Shown piece after piece: positions 42,607-51,133 of a stretch of DNA of 64,000 nucleotides; the first letter of the stretch is position 1, and each line of letters opens with the position of its first letter. Under the pieces are notes generated by a model. The model saw nothing but the letters and a program-made list of their open reading frames with translations. It did not search any database and was not told where the DNA came from. Where the stretch lies: the NCBI RefSeq assembly GCF_000215105.1, contig NC_015588.1:248001-312000 (forward strand), read 5' to 3'. This stretch comes from Isoptericola variabilis 225 (lineage in GTDB: Bacteria > Actinomycetota > Actinomycetes > Actinomycetales > Cellulomonadaceae). Made by a program: the position numbers and the translations under genes.

Positions 42607-43461
42607 ATGCATCGTGTCCTCGTGGCCGGGCCCGCGTCGTGGAACACGCTCGTCCACGTCGACGACCTGCCCGAGCCGCGGCCGCACACCGTCTTCGCGC
42701 GCCGCCATCACGAGACGGTCGGCGGCACGTCGGCGGGCAAGGCGATGAACCTCTCGCGCCTCGGCCACGACGTGACGCTGCGGACCGTGCTCGGCACGGA
42801 CGAGCACGCGCCGAAGGTGCGCGCGGCGCTCGAGGCCGAGGGCGTCCATGTCCTTGCCGAGGAGGCGCCCGACGGCCGCACCGAGCGTCACCTCAACCTC
42901 ATGGACGCGCGCGGCGGGCGGGTGTCGGTCTACCTGCAGGCGCCGGGCGAGGTGCCCGCCTCCGGCCCCGCATGGGACGCGACGCTCGAGGCGCTCGACG
43001 CCGGGGACGCCGTCGTCGTCGACCTCGGCCTCCCGTCCCTCCCGGTGCTCCGGGCCGCCACCGCCAGGGGGCGCGACGTCTGGGTCGACCTCCACGACTA
43101 CGACGGCGCCACCGCGTTCCACCGGCCGTGGGTCGACGCCGGGACGCACGTCTTCCTCAGCTCCGACCGCATGCCGGGCTGGCGGGAGTTCATGGCTGCG
43201 CGCGCCGAGGCCGGTGCTCGGCTCGTCGTGTGCACGCACGGAGCCGACGGCGCCACCGCGCTCACGCCTGCCGACGGGTTCGTGGAGGTGCCGGCAGAAC
43301 CGGTCGTCGACGTCGTCGACACGAACGGCGCGGGTGACGGGTTCTTCGCCGGCTTTCTGGACGCGCACCTGCGCGGCGCGTCGCTCGCCGATGCCATGCG
43401 TGCGGGTGCGCACCACGCGGCACAGGTCGTCCGGAGCCCGGACCTCGTGCCGCTCCGCTGA
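42607..43461 (+). CDS. PfkB-family carbohydrate kinase
   Basis: A 284-residue sugar or nucleoside kinase of the ribokinase fold. GGTSAGKAMNLSRLG carries the substrate loop, and VVDTNGAGDGFFAGFLDAHL contains the catalytic Asp with the anion hole (D-T-x-G-A-G-D). The protein is shorter than ribokinase and lacks a distinct lid. Specific substrate (ribose, fructose 1-phosphate, adenosine or other) cannot be read from the sequence. It follows the asparaginase terminator and appears to be transcribed alone. Confidence 0.9.
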   Translation: MHRVLVAGPASWNTLVHVDDLPEPRPHTVFARRHHETVGGTSAGKAMNLSRLGHDVTLRTVLGTDEHAPKVRAALEAEGVHVLAEEAPDGRTERHLNLMDARGGRVSVYLQAPGEVPASGPAWDATLEALDAGDAVVVDLGLPSLPVLRAATARGRDVWVDLHDYDGATAFHRPWVDAGTHVFLSSDRMPGWREFMAARAEAGARLVVCTHGADGATALTPADGFVEVPAEPVVDVVDTNGAGDGFFAGFLDAHLRGASLADAMRAGAHHAAQVVRSPDLVPLR

Positions 43462-43537
43462 CCCCGGCCGGGCGGGGGTTGCAAGCGGCTCGCGGTCGCC
43501 GGACGCTGGCCGGACACGCGAGAACGAGGAGACGTCG

Positions 43538-43696
43538 ATGAGCGAGACGGACGAGGGCACCTACGAGGGCGACGACCGCCCCGACGAGGAGCGCGAGCAG
43601 ACGGACGCGTCCGAGCTGTCGGACGAGGGCGTCGGCGGCACGATGACCGAGCCCAACACGATGGAGCCCGAGGAGGGCCTTCCCGAGGAGGGCTGA
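43538..43696 (+). CDS. Small acidic disordered protein
   Basis: A 52-residue, glutamate/aspartate-rich product with no cysteine, no aromatic core and no membrane segment, ending EPEEGLPEEG. ACGAGGAGAC precedes the ATG at 43538. The sequence is likely disordered and resembles short acidic proteins common in actinobacteria, some expressed under stress. Function unknown. Confidence 0.6.
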   Translation: MSETDEGTYEGDDRPDEEREQTDASELSDEGVGGTMTEPNTMEPEEGLPEEG

Positions 43697-43703
43697 GCGG
43701 GCC

Positions 43704-44360
43704 TCACCGAGCGGCCGAGGGGACCAGGAGGTCGGGCAGCTCGAGCAGCGAGTCGATCACGGCGACCCGCGCGGCCTCGGGGCGTTCGGCGTGCAGGTAG
43801 CCCCACGGGCCGCGCCGGATGAGGACGGGGAGCATGCCCGCCTCGGCGGCGGGCAGCACGTCGTTGTCGAGCCGGTCGCCAACGTACGCGACGTCCGACG
43901 CCGGCACCCCGGCGAGCTCGACCACGCGGTCGAAGAAGGCGGGCTCGGGCTTCTCGACGCCCCACTCGTCCGAGGTGCGGATCGCGTCCACGGGCAGGTC
44001 CATCGTCTCGAGCGCCGCGCGCGCCTGCGGCGGCTGGTTCCCGGCGACGACGACGGCGAGCCCTGCGTCGCGGAGCGCCGCGAGCGCCGGGCGCACGTCG
44101 GGGTAGAGGTCGTCGGCGTCGAAGTTCTCGCGCAGGCCGTCGGGGTCCTCCGTCGCCCAGCGTGCGATCTCGTCCTCGACCTCGAAGCCCGGGCGCAGCA
44201 TCTCGAACGCCCTGCGGTGCGGCAGGTCGAGCGCCGCGCACCCGCCCAGCACCCCGAGGAACGTCAGCGGCGGCACGCCCAGCCGCTCCGCCCAGCGGAG
44301 CCAGATCCGCGACTCGTCGATGAGCGTCTCGCCGACGTCGAACACCACCGCGCGCACCAT
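43704..44360 (-). CDS. HAD-superfamily hydrolase
   Basis: A 218-residue HAD hydrolase. Motif I is VVFDVGETLIDE (the second Asp of DxD is Gly, as in many phosphatase-like members), motif II is VVVAGNQPP, motif III Lys is in GVEKPEPAFF and motif IV is VAYVGDRLDNDVLPAAEAGM. A C1-type cap lies at about residues 18-85. It is probably a small-molecule phosphatase; substrate unknown. ATG 44360 starts directly at the fold. It is divergent from the ArsR-type regulator. Confidence 0.9.
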   Translation of the reverse strand: MVRAVVFDVGETLIDESRIWLRWAERLGVPPLTFLGVLGGCAALDLPHRRAFEMLRPGFEVEDEIARWATEDPDGLRENFDADDLYPDVRPALAALRDAGLAVVVAGNQPPQARAALETMDLPVDAIRTSDEWGVEKPEPAFFDRVVELAGVPASDVAYVGDRLDNDVLPAAEAGMLPVLIRRGPWGYLHAERPEAARVAVIDSLLELPDLLVPSAAR

Positions 44361-44417
44361 GCTCGCGACTCTAACCGGGTCGTCCGGTGGACGACGGTGC
44401 GGTGATGGCCGGAGGTC

Positions 44418-44447
44418 GTGACATGATTTTTTGTCAAAGCGTACTGT
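44418..44447 (+). promoter_or_regulatory. Leaderless promoter with overlapping operator
   Basis: GTGACA (44418-44423) as -35 and TACTGT (44442-44447) as -10 are 18 bases apart. The expected start of transcription, 6-7 bases after the -10, coincides with the GTG start codon at 44454, suggesting a leaderless message. TGACA-N8-TGTCA (44419-44436), an 18-bp imperfect dyad, overlaps the -35 and spacer and is a likely binding site for the ArsR-type product. Confidence 0.55.
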
Positions 44448-44453
44448 CGAGCG

Positions 44454-45029
44454 GTGGACGATGTTCGAGTAGTCGCAGACGCGGGTGCGGTCGGAGTGGC
44501 GCTCGATCCGATCCGTACCTCGATCCTCGACGCTCTGGCCGAACCAGGGTCGGCAGCATCGGTGGCGGCGACGGTCGGGTTGACTCGCCAGAGGGTGAAC
44601 TACCACCTGAAGGCGCTGGAGGCTCACGGACTGGTCGAGCCAACCGGCGAACGCGTATGGGGCGGTATCACCGAGCGCTACGTGCAGCGCTCGGCACGGC
44701 ATCTCGTCGTCGCCCCCGACGTGCTCGAAGGCACGGTTCCCGACCCGAACGAGATCGCCGATCGTCTCTCGGCCGCCTATCTGGTCGCGGTGAACGCGCG
44801 GACCGTCTCCGAGGTCGGGTCGATCATCGACGACGCGGGGACCGGGACGCGGGTACCGACCCTGACGATCGACACGGTGATCGGGTTCGTGTCGCCCGAG
44901 GAACGCGCCGCGTTCGCCGCCGAGCTGCAGACGGCCGTCGCCAAGCTCGCCGCCAGGTATCACCACGATGACGGGCGACCTCACCGTCTCACCGTCTCGT
45001 CGTACCCCCGGCCCAAGGAGGACTCGTGA
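44454..45029 (+). CDS. ArsR-type winged-helix regulator
   Basis: A 191-residue regulator. The winged HTH is DPIRTSILDALAEPGSAASVAATVGLTRQRVNYHLKALEAHGLVE at about residues 18-62, an ArsR/SmtB-type fold without the metal-binding cysteines. The rest is a helical region. GTGA overlap with the next gene makes a regulator-effector pair; ArsR-SRPBCC pairs of this kind are common. Third-position usage is less GC-biased than neighbours, which hints at horizontal transfer. A promoter-overlapping dyad suggests autoregulation. Confidence 0.85.
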   Translation: MDDVRVVADAGAVGVALDPIRTSILDALAEPGSAASVAATVGLTRQRVNYHLKALEAHGLVEPTGERVWGGITERYVQRSARHLVVAPDVLEGTVPDPNEIADRLSAAYLVAVNARTVSEVGSIIDDAGTGTRVPTLTIDTVIGFVSPEERAAFAAELQTAVAKLAARYHHDDGRPHRLTVSSYPRPKEDS

Positions 45030-45976
45030 CCGATCCTGACCGCGGCGACGGCGTCGAGCACCGGGTCGAGCACACGCGAGAGCTGGCCGCCACTCCGGAG
45101 CAGGTGTGGGATGCCATCGCAACCGCCGACGGGATCTCGGCGTGGATGGTGCCGGTCCGGCTGGACCCCCCGGGAGGGTTGCGAGGTGTCGTTCGATCAC
45201 GGGGGTTCCGGTCGACCGGCGTCGTCACCGACTACACCCCGAATCGGCGTCTCGCGTACGAGAAGCCGTGGCCGATGACCGAGGAGATGCGCGAGTGGGT
45301 GGCCGACACCAGCGGACACGAGGTCACCGACGAGGAGCTGGCGTCGGTCTCCCCGATAGCCACCGAGTTCGTGATCGAGGCAGCGTCAGGTGGCAGCTGC
45401 ATCCTCCGGGCTGGGGCACGGTCGCGTTCGGCCCCGACGCTCGACGGTCGCGTCCTGGTCGACACCGGCATGACGGAGCTGCACCCGGCGGTGGTGGCGG
45501 CCTTCGATCCCCGCCTCCATCCCGTGAGCGAGCAGGACGTCGACGTCGCGAGCATCGACATCGTCGTCAACACGCACCTTCACGCCGATCACTGCGGTGG
45601 CAACCACCTCTTCCCCGGACGGCCGATCTACGTCCAGCGCCGCGAGCTCGACGACGCCCGCGGCGAGGAGGACTACACGATCCGCGAGTGGGTCGACGCG
45701 CCCGGCCTGCAGTACGTGCCGGTCGACGGGGAGCTCGAGATCCTTCCCGGCGTCCGGCTCGTCCCGACCCCCGGCCACACGCCGGGTTCACAGGTCGTGG
45801 TGGTCACGACCGGCGGACGTCCGGACGTCGTCTGCGGCGACACGGCAGTGTGGTTCGGGGAGCTGGACGAGCCACGCACCGAGGGTCAGCGGCGGATCCG
45901 CGCGCTCGATCCCGAGAGGGTCTGGCTCGCGCACGTGCACGAACCGTGGCGACGACCCGGCGCCACCCGCACGTAA
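45026..45976 (+). CDS. Chimera: SRPBCC domain joined to metallo-beta-lactamase C-part
   Basis: A 316-residue frame with two unrelated halves. Residues 1-125 are an AHSA1-like SRPBCC domain (HTRELAATPEQVWDAIATADGISAWMVP...TEFVIEAASGGSCILRAG), cut before its last helix. From about residue 128 the sequence is a metallo-beta-lactamase hydrolase that lacks the usual first 40 residues but has HADHCGG (HLHADH with metal ligands), TPGHTPGSQVV and WLAHVHEPW. The junction is at ARSRSAPTLDG. A deletion joining two neighbouring genes in frame is the simplest explanation. Function is doubtful: the MBL part keeps its metal ligands. Confidence 0.8.
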   Translation: MTDPDRGDGVEHRVEHTRELAATPEQVWDAIATADGISAWMVPVRLDPPGGLRGVVRSRGFRSTGVVTDYTPNRRLAYEKPWPMTEEMREWVADTSGHEVTDEELASVSPIATEFVIEAASGGSCILRAGARSRSAPTLDGRVLVDTGMTELHPAVVAAFDPRLHPVSEQDVDVASIDIVVNTHLHADHCGGNHLFPGRPIYVQRRELDDARGEEDYTIREWVDAPGLQYVPVDGELEILPGVRLVPTPGHTPGSQVVVVTTGGRPDVVCGDTAVWFGELDEPRTEGQRRIRALDPERVWLAHVHEPWRRPGATRT

Positions 45977-46019
45977 GGCCACGGCACGGCCGCCGCCGGT
46001 CGGCAGCCGACGCCGCGGC

Positions 46020-46484
46020 TCACTCCTCGACGTCGAACAGCGCGTCCCCGGCCTCGACGAGGTCGCCGTCGACGGCGGCGGGAACGAGCGCCTCGGCGGC
46101 GGCGTCGAGCGCGACGACGGGCACGACGGGCGAGCGCCCGCCGTCGGACACCCTCCGGGGCGACCACGACACGACGGGCTGGCCCGCGGTGACGGCGTCG
46201 CCCTCGGCGACGTGCACGGTGAACCCCTCGCCGTGGAGCTGGACGGTGTCGATGCCGAGGTGCACGAGCACGCCGCGACCGCTCGCGGCGGCGACGACGA
46301 ATGCGTGCGGGTGGAGCTTGACCACCGTCCCGGACAGCGGAGAGACGACGTCGCGCCCGCGCTCGGGGTCGGGCTCGATCGCGAGCCCGGGGCCGACCAT
46401 GGCCTGCGCGAAGACCGGGTCGGGCACGGACGACATCGCCACGACCCGTCCGGTGACGGGCGCGAGCACGCTCAGGCTGTCCAC
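46020..46484 (-). CDS. crr: PTS glucose-type EIIA
   Basis: A 154-residue soluble EIIA of the Glc family. The phosphorylated His75 is in GVLVHLGIDTVQLHG and the second conserved His is in LHPHAFVVAAAS. PVTGRVVAMSSVPDPVFAQAMVGPG is the N-terminal motif and VVSPLSGTVVKLHPH the middle. GAGGAGG precedes the GTG at 46484. It is divergent from ptsI (120 bases), so the two may share a control region. No EIIBC gene is nearby, so it serves membrane components encoded elsewhere. Confidence 0.93.
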   Translation of the reverse strand: MDSLSVLAPVTGRVVAMSSVPDPVFAQAMVGPGLAIEPDPERGRDVVSPLSGTVVKLHPHAFVVAAASGRGVLVHLGIDTVQLHGEGFTVHVAEGDAVTAGQPVVSWSPRRVSDGGRSPVVPVVALDAAAEALVPAAVDGDLVEAGDALFDVEE

Positions 46485-46603
46485 GGTTCCTCCTCGGTCG
46501 GCGGGCACCGGTGGACGCACCGGCGGCTCTGCTTGACGCATGGTGGGGCTCGGTCCAGGCTGTGCGCAACCGCACCTGCCCGGGGCGACGGGAGACCCTC
46601 GCG

Positions 46604-48277
46604 ATGACCACCACGTTGACCGGCTCACCGGTGAGCCCCGGCCGAGCCGCGGGCGTCGTCGTGACGATGCCCGAGCCCGTCCCCGAGCCGCCGACCACGC
46701 GCCTGCACGCGCACGAGGCGGACGCCGCGGTCGAGGCCGTGCGCACGGCCAGCACCGCGGTGCAGAAGCGGCTCGTGGACCGCGCCGACCGCGCCCGGGG
46801 CACGGCCGCCGACGTCCTGTCGGTCACGGCCGCGATGGCCGGCGACCCGACGCTCGCGAGCGACGCCGAGCGCCGCGTCCGGGAGGACCTCGTGACGCCC
46901 GCGCGCGCCGTCTGGGACGCCGCCGGGTCGCTCGCGGCGCAGCTCGAGCAGCTCGGCCCCCCGCTCGCGGAGCGGGCGCGGGACGTGCGCGACGTGCGCG
47001 ACCGGATCGTCGCGGAGCTCACGGGCGCGCGGCCGCCCGGCGTGCCCGAGCCCGGGCACCCGTTCGTCCTCGTGGCCGAGGACCTCGCCCCGGCCGACAC
47101 CGCGACGCTCGACCCCGAGACGGTGCTCGGCATCGTCACGAGCGGCGGCGGCCCGACGTCGCACACCGCGATCCTCGCGCGCTCGCTCGGGATCCCCGCG
47201 GTCGTCGCGGTCGCGGGCGCCGGGGACCTGCGTGACGGCGAGACCGTCCTGCTCGACGGCGGCTCCGGCTCGGTCGTGCGCGACCCGGACCCCGACGCCG
47301 TGGCCGCCGCGCAGCACCGGGACACCGCGCGCCGCGAGCTCCAGGGTCCGGGCCGGACCGCCGACGGCGTGCCCGTGGAGCTCATGGCGAACGTCGCCGA
47401 CCCCGACGGCGCCCGCGCGGCCGCCGAGGCGGGAGCCGAGGGCGTGGGCCTGTTCCGCACCGAGTTCTGCTTCCTCGGCCGTGCGGCCGAGCCGTCGGTC
47501 GCCGAGCAGGTGAGCGCCTACCGGCGGGTGCTCGCCGCGTTCCCGGGCCGGCGCGTCGTCGTGCGCACGCTCGACGCGGGCGCCGACAAGCCGCTCGGCT
47601 TCGTCACCGCCGACGACGAGCCCAACCCCGCGCTCGGCGTGCGCGGGCTGCGCACCGCCGTCGGGCACCCGGACGTGCTCGACCGGCAGCTCCAGGCGAT
47701 CGCCGAGGCCGCCGCGGCCGAGGAGGCCGAGGTGTGGGTCATGGCCCCGATGGTCGCGACGCCTGCCGAGGCGCGGGACTTCGTCGCCGCGTGCGCCAAG
47801 CACGGGCTCGAGCAGGCGGGCGTCATGGTCGAGGTGCCGGCGGCGGCGCTGCGGGCGCGGTGGATCTTCGAGCACGCGGCGTTCGGCAGCCTCGGCACCA
47901 ACGACCTCATCCAGTACGCGATGGCGGCCGACCGCGTGCTCGGCGAGCTGGCGACGCTGTCGACGCCGTGGCAGCCCGCCGTGCTCGAGCTCGTGCGTGC
48001 CACCTGCGAGGGTGCCGCGGCGCACGGGCGCCCCGTCGGCGTGTGCGGCGAGGCCGCGGCGGACCCGGCGCTCGCGCCGGTGCTCGTCGGGCTCGGGGTG
48101 TCGTCGCTGTCGATGACGCCGCGCGCGCTCGGCGACGTCGCCGCCGTGCTGGGCGCGACGACGTCGGAGGAGTGCGCCGAGCTCGCACGGCTCGCGTGCG
48201 AGCAGCCCGACGCCGAGTCGGCGCGCGCCGCCGTGCGGGGCCGGCTGGCGGCGCTGCTCGACGAGCTCGCCCTCTGA
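46604..48277 (+). CDS. ptsI: PTS enzyme I (phosphoenolpyruvate-protein phosphotransferase)
   Basis: A 557-residue EI that takes phosphate from PEP and passes it to HPr. The phosphohistidine is His187 in TSGGGPTSHTAILARSLGIP. The PEP-binding barrel has VGLFRTEFCFLGR, RTLDAGADKPLGF, MVEVPAAALRA and GSLGTNDLIQYAMAADR, and the C-terminal cysteine is in GVCGEAAADP. The N-terminal HPr-binding helical domain is present and the length is slightly short but complete. GGGAGA lies before the ATG at 46604. Its end is 9 bases from the convergent ptsH. Confidence 0.95.
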   Translation: MTTTLTGSPVSPGRAAGVVVTMPEPVPEPPTTRLHAHEADAAVEAVRTASTAVQKRLVDRADRARGTAADVLSVTAAMAGDPTLASDAERRVREDLVTPARAVWDAAGSLAAQLEQLGPPLAERARDVRDVRDRIVAELTGARPPGVPEPGHPFVLVAEDLAPADTATLDPETVLGIVTSGGGPTSHTAILARSLGIPAVVAVAGAGDLRDGETVLLDGGSGSVVRDPDPDAVAAAQHRDTARRELQGPGRTADGVPVELMANVADPDGARAAAEAGAEGVGLFRTEFCFLGRAAEPSVAEQVSAYRRVLAAFPGRRVVVRTLDAGADKPLGFVTADDEPNPALGVRGLRTAVGHPDVLDRQLQAIAEAAAAEEAEVWVMAPMVATPAEARDFVAACAKHGLEQAGVMVEVPAAALRARWIFEHAAFGSLGTNDLIQYAMAADRVLGELATLSTPWQPAVLELVRATCEGAAAHGRPVGVCGEAAADPALAPVLVGLGVSSLSMTPRALGDVAAVLGATTSEECAELARLACEQPDAESARAAVRGRLAALLDELAL

Positions 48278-48286
48278 CGCCGGCCG

Positions 48287-48562
48287 CTAGACGGAGGGGA
48301 CGGACTCCTGAGCGAGGAAGTCGGCCAGCTCGTCGAGCGCGGCGCTCGCGACGTCGTCGTCGGCCTCGGTGCTGAGCACGACCTCGTCGCCGGCGTCGGC
48401 GCCGAGCGTCATGAGCCCGAGGATGCTCGACGCGTCGACGGCCGGCCCGCCCGGCTTGGCGATCCGCACGGGCACGGGCTGACGCCCGGCGGCGCGGGCG
48501 AAGAGCGCGGCGGGCCGCGCGTGCAGCCCTTCGGCGATGGCGACGACGACGGACCGTTCCAC
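48287..48562 (-). CDS. ptsH: PTS phosphocarrier HPr
   Basis: A 91-residue HPr. His14 in GLHARPAALF is the EI/EIIA phosphorylation site and Ser46 in DASSILGLMTLGA is at the regulatory position. A GGGAGG sequence precedes the GTG at 48562. EI and HPr are usually co-directional, whereas here the genes converge tail to tail, so their expression must be controlled separately. The protein carries a few extra residues at its C-terminus (FLAQESVPSV). Confidence 0.93.
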   Translation of the reverse strand: MERSVVVAIAEGLHARPAALFARAAGRQPVPVRIAKPGGPAVDASSILGLMTLGADAGDEVVLSTEADDDVASAALDELADFLAQESVPSV

Positions 48563-48692
48563 AGTGCCTCCCTTGGCGGCTGGTGCGCCGAGCCTAGCGA
48601 CCGGCGCGGCGTCCGCGCGTCCGGGGCGACGACGGGTCGCTACGAGTACCGTGGGCAGCGACCTGCCAGGTACGGCCTCTAAGGTGCACCGC

Positions 48693-49562
48693 ATGCCCGA
48701 CGCGACCATCCCCGTGACCCTCTCGACGGCGTCGGTGTACCCGCGCCGCGCCGGCTTCGCCTTCGAGGTCGCGGCCGAGCTGGGGTACGACGGGGTCGAG
48801 GTCATGGTGTGGTCCGACGCCGTCACCCAGGACGTGCACACGCTCGCGCGGCTCGCGCGGGAGCACGGCATGCCGGTCCGCTCGATCCATGCCCCGACGC
48901 TGCTCGTCAGCCAGCGGGTCTGGGGACGGTCGCCCGCCCCCAAGCTGCGCCGCAGCGTCGAGATGGCCGGCGAGCTCGGGGCGAGCACCGTCGTCGTGCA
49001 TCCGCCGTTCCGCTGGCAGTACAAGTACGCGCGGCAGTTCCAGGACCTCGTGCGCGAGCTCAACGCCGACAGCGGCATCACGGTCGCGGTCGAGAACATG
49101 TACCCGTGGCGGACGCGCAACCGCAGCGCGCGCGAGCTCAAGGCGTACCTGCCCGGCTGGGACCCCGCCGAGCACGACTACGAGGCGGTGACGCTCGACC
49201 TGTCGCACGCGGCGGTCGCGCAGCAGGACGGGCTCGAGCTCGTGCACGGGTTCGGCGACAGGCTGCGCCACGTGCACCTCGCCGACGGCACCGGCTCGGC
49301 GCGCGACGAGCACCTCGTGCCGGGGCGCGGGCAGATGTCCTGCGACAAGGTGCTCCAGGAGCTCGTGCGGCGCGGCTTCACCGGCGACGTCGTCGTCGAG
49401 ATCTCCACGCGCAAGGCCCGCACCGCCCACGAGCGGCACTCGGACCTCGACGCCGCGCTGCACTTCGCGCGGGCCTACCTCTCGCCCGAGCCCGAGGCGT
49501 ACACGCCGCCGCCGCCCGAGCACCACCACCGACCGGCCGACGCGTGGGGGCACGGGCCCTGA
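48693..49562 (+). CDS. TIM-barrel sugar phosphate isomerase/epimerase
   Basis: A 289-residue AP-endonuclease-2-like TIM barrel. VTLSTASVYPRRAGFAFEVAAELGYDGVEVMVW opens the barrel, AVENMYPWR and LDLSHAAVAQQDGL carry probable metal ligands, HVHLADGTGSARDEHLVPGRG is the family's metal-binding strand and VVEISTRKAR the closing Glu. The C-terminal tail is Pro/His-rich. The family includes isomerases and epimerases of varied sugars; the specific reaction is unknown. It appears to be transcribed alone. Confidence 0.87.
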   Translation: MPDATIPVTLSTASVYPRRAGFAFEVAAELGYDGVEVMVWSDAVTQDVHTLARLAREHGMPVRSIHAPTLLVSQRVWGRSPAPKLRRSVEMAGELGASTVVVHPPFRWQYKYARQFQDLVRELNADSGITVAVENMYPWRTRNRSARELKAYLPGWDPAEHDYEAVTLDLSHAAVAQQDGLELVHGFGDRLRHVHLADGTGSARDEHLVPGRGQMSCDKVLQELVRRGFTGDVVVEISTRKARTAHERHSDLDAALHFARAYLSPEPEAYTPPPPEHHHRPADAWGHGP

Positions 49563-49566
49563 GCGG

Positions 49567-50478
49567 TCACCCGGCGTGCCGGGCGCCCGACGGGTCGTCG
49601 GCGGTCGCGTCCGAGGTGGCGTCGTCGGCCGGGTCGGACGGCGGCACGTCCGCGGGGTCGGGCAGGCCGGCGAGGAACCGGTAGCCCGCGAGCGCCAGGA
49701 CGAGCCCCGCCCCGCCGCCGACGAGCAGCGGCAGCTCGAGCCCGCCGCGCGCGAGCAGCCCGCCGAGGAGCGAGCCGACGGGCATCGCGCCCCACAGCAG
49801 CGTGCGCCACGTGCCGTGGACGCGGCCGAGCATGCGGTCCGGGACGAGCGCCTGCCGCAGCGACATGACGTGCACGTTCCACACAACCGTGCAGCCGAAC
49901 GAAACGAACATGGCCGCGGCCGCGACGCCGAGCACGGACGCGGCGCAGGCGGCGACCCACGCGACGAGGCCGAGCGCATTCGCCGCGGCCATGACGCGGC
50001 CCGTGCCGAACCTCTCGCCGAGCCGTCCCGCGACCGGCGAGCCCAGCAGCCCGCCCGCCGCCCCGACGAGGAGGAACGTGCCGTACCAGGCCTCGGGCAC
50101 GCCGACCTCGTCGAGCGCGAACAGCACGTACGTGCTCGTCGCGGCCGAGTGGCACACGCCGATCGCGACGCTGAGCATCCACAGGGGCCACAGCATGTCG
50201 TGGCCGCGCACGAACCGGTAGCCCGCGCTCAGCTGCCGCCGCGACGGGCAGGAAGAGGGCGAGCACCGCCCCCGCCGCGTACGCCGTCGCGCCGACCGCG
50301 AGCGGCACGACGACGCGGCAAGGTCCTTGCGCGCGACGATCGACGGCAGCACGGCCCGGATCGCGCCGTCGTACACCGTCTCGAGTCCACGCGGTCGAGC
50401 AGGATGCCCGCGGGGATGGCGAACAGCAGCCAGGGCAGCAGGGCGGCGACGGCCACGCCCGAGACGAGCAGCGGGCCG
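49567..50478 (-). pseudogene. Degraded MFS transporter
   Basis: Pieces of one transporter lie in three frames. Reading on the minus strand: VAALLPWLLFAIPAGILLDRVDSR (about 50376-50456), then, after a jump that skips about 60 residues of the usual fold, MYDGAIRAVLPSIVARKDLA (50317-50376), then VVVPLAVGATAYAAGAVLALFLPVAAA (to about 50232), then LSAGYRFVRGHDMLWPLWML to the end at 49567. The first 40-50 residues are missing altogether. Frame changes at about 50320 and 50232 each need a one-base indel. The C-terminal half still has intact helices and MSLRQALVPDRMLGRVHGT. The 5' fragment abuts the TetR stop codon. Confidence 0.8.
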
Positions 50479-51081
50479 TCAGGCCGCCGCGACCGGCGCG
50501 CCGACCGCCCGCAGCACGAACGCCTCGGCGGCGCGGATCGCGCGTTCGCGCGGGCCGGGCTCGTCGGGGATGAGCCGGCCGGACAGGCACGCGTTGACGA
50601 GCTGGACGGTCGGCTCGATGTCCTGCTCGGGGAACTCGCCGGCGGCGACGCCGGCGCGCAGGATGCGCTTGAGGATGGCCTCGACGATCTCGGCGTGCTC
50701 GCGCAGCCGCGCCTGCGTCGGCCGCGACAGGACGCTGCGCAGGTCGGGGCCCGGGGCGAGGTGGAACACGCGCGCGAGCTGCGCCTGCTGGCGGATGTAG
50801 GTGCGCAGCTGCTCGACCGGGTCGTCGACCTCGGCGAGCGCGCGCTCGAGCGTCTGGGCGTACTGCTCGGTCTCGTGCGTGATGAAGCCGAGGAGCAGCG
50901 CCTCCTTGTCGGGGAAGTGGTTGTACACGGCCGTGCGGCCGACGCCGGCGGCGGCCGCGATGTCGGCGAGCGTGATCGTGTCGAAGCCCCGCTCCGACAT
51001 GAGCGTCGACAGAGCCGTGAACAGCTTGTGCCGCGTCATCTGGCGGTGTTCGTGGAGGCTCTTGCCGATGATCTTGGGCAT
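50479..51081 (-). CDS. TetR-family regulator
   Basis: A 200-residue regulator. The HTH is KLFTALSTLMSERGFDTITLADIAAAAGVGRTAVYNHFPDKEALLLGFI (about residues 20-68). The ligand domain is helical with several Met/Leu stretches. ATG 51081 is adjacent to the dyad TGCTGACA...TGTCAGCA, so autoregulation is likely. The downstream MFS gene, its probable original target, has decayed, leaving the regulator with no adjacent intact partner except the divergent DinB-type gene. Confidence 0.88.
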   Translation of the reverse strand: MPKIIGKSLHEHRQMTRHKLFTALSTLMSERGFDTITLADIAAAAGVGRTAVYNHFPDKEALLLGFITHETEQYAQTLERALAEVDDPVEQLRTYIRQQAQLARVFHLAPGPDLRSVLSRPTQARLREHAEIVEAILKRILRAGVAAGEFPEQDIEPTVQLVNACLSGRLIPDEPGPRERAIRAAEAFVLRAVGAPVAAA

Positions 51082-51110
51082 GCTGACATCATAGGGTCGC
51101 GTTGTCAGCA
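51081..51110. promoter_or_regulatory. TetR-type operator in the divergent promoter region
   Basis: TGCTGACA (51081-51088) and TGTCAGCA (51103-51110) are perfect 8-bp inverted arms, 14 bp apart, between the TetR start and the divergent DinB-like gene. The first arm includes the initiator base of the TetR ATG. Its size and position fit a TetR operator controlling both directions. Confidence 0.6.
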
Positions 51111-51133
51111 CCTTCGCCGCTACGCTCGACCTT

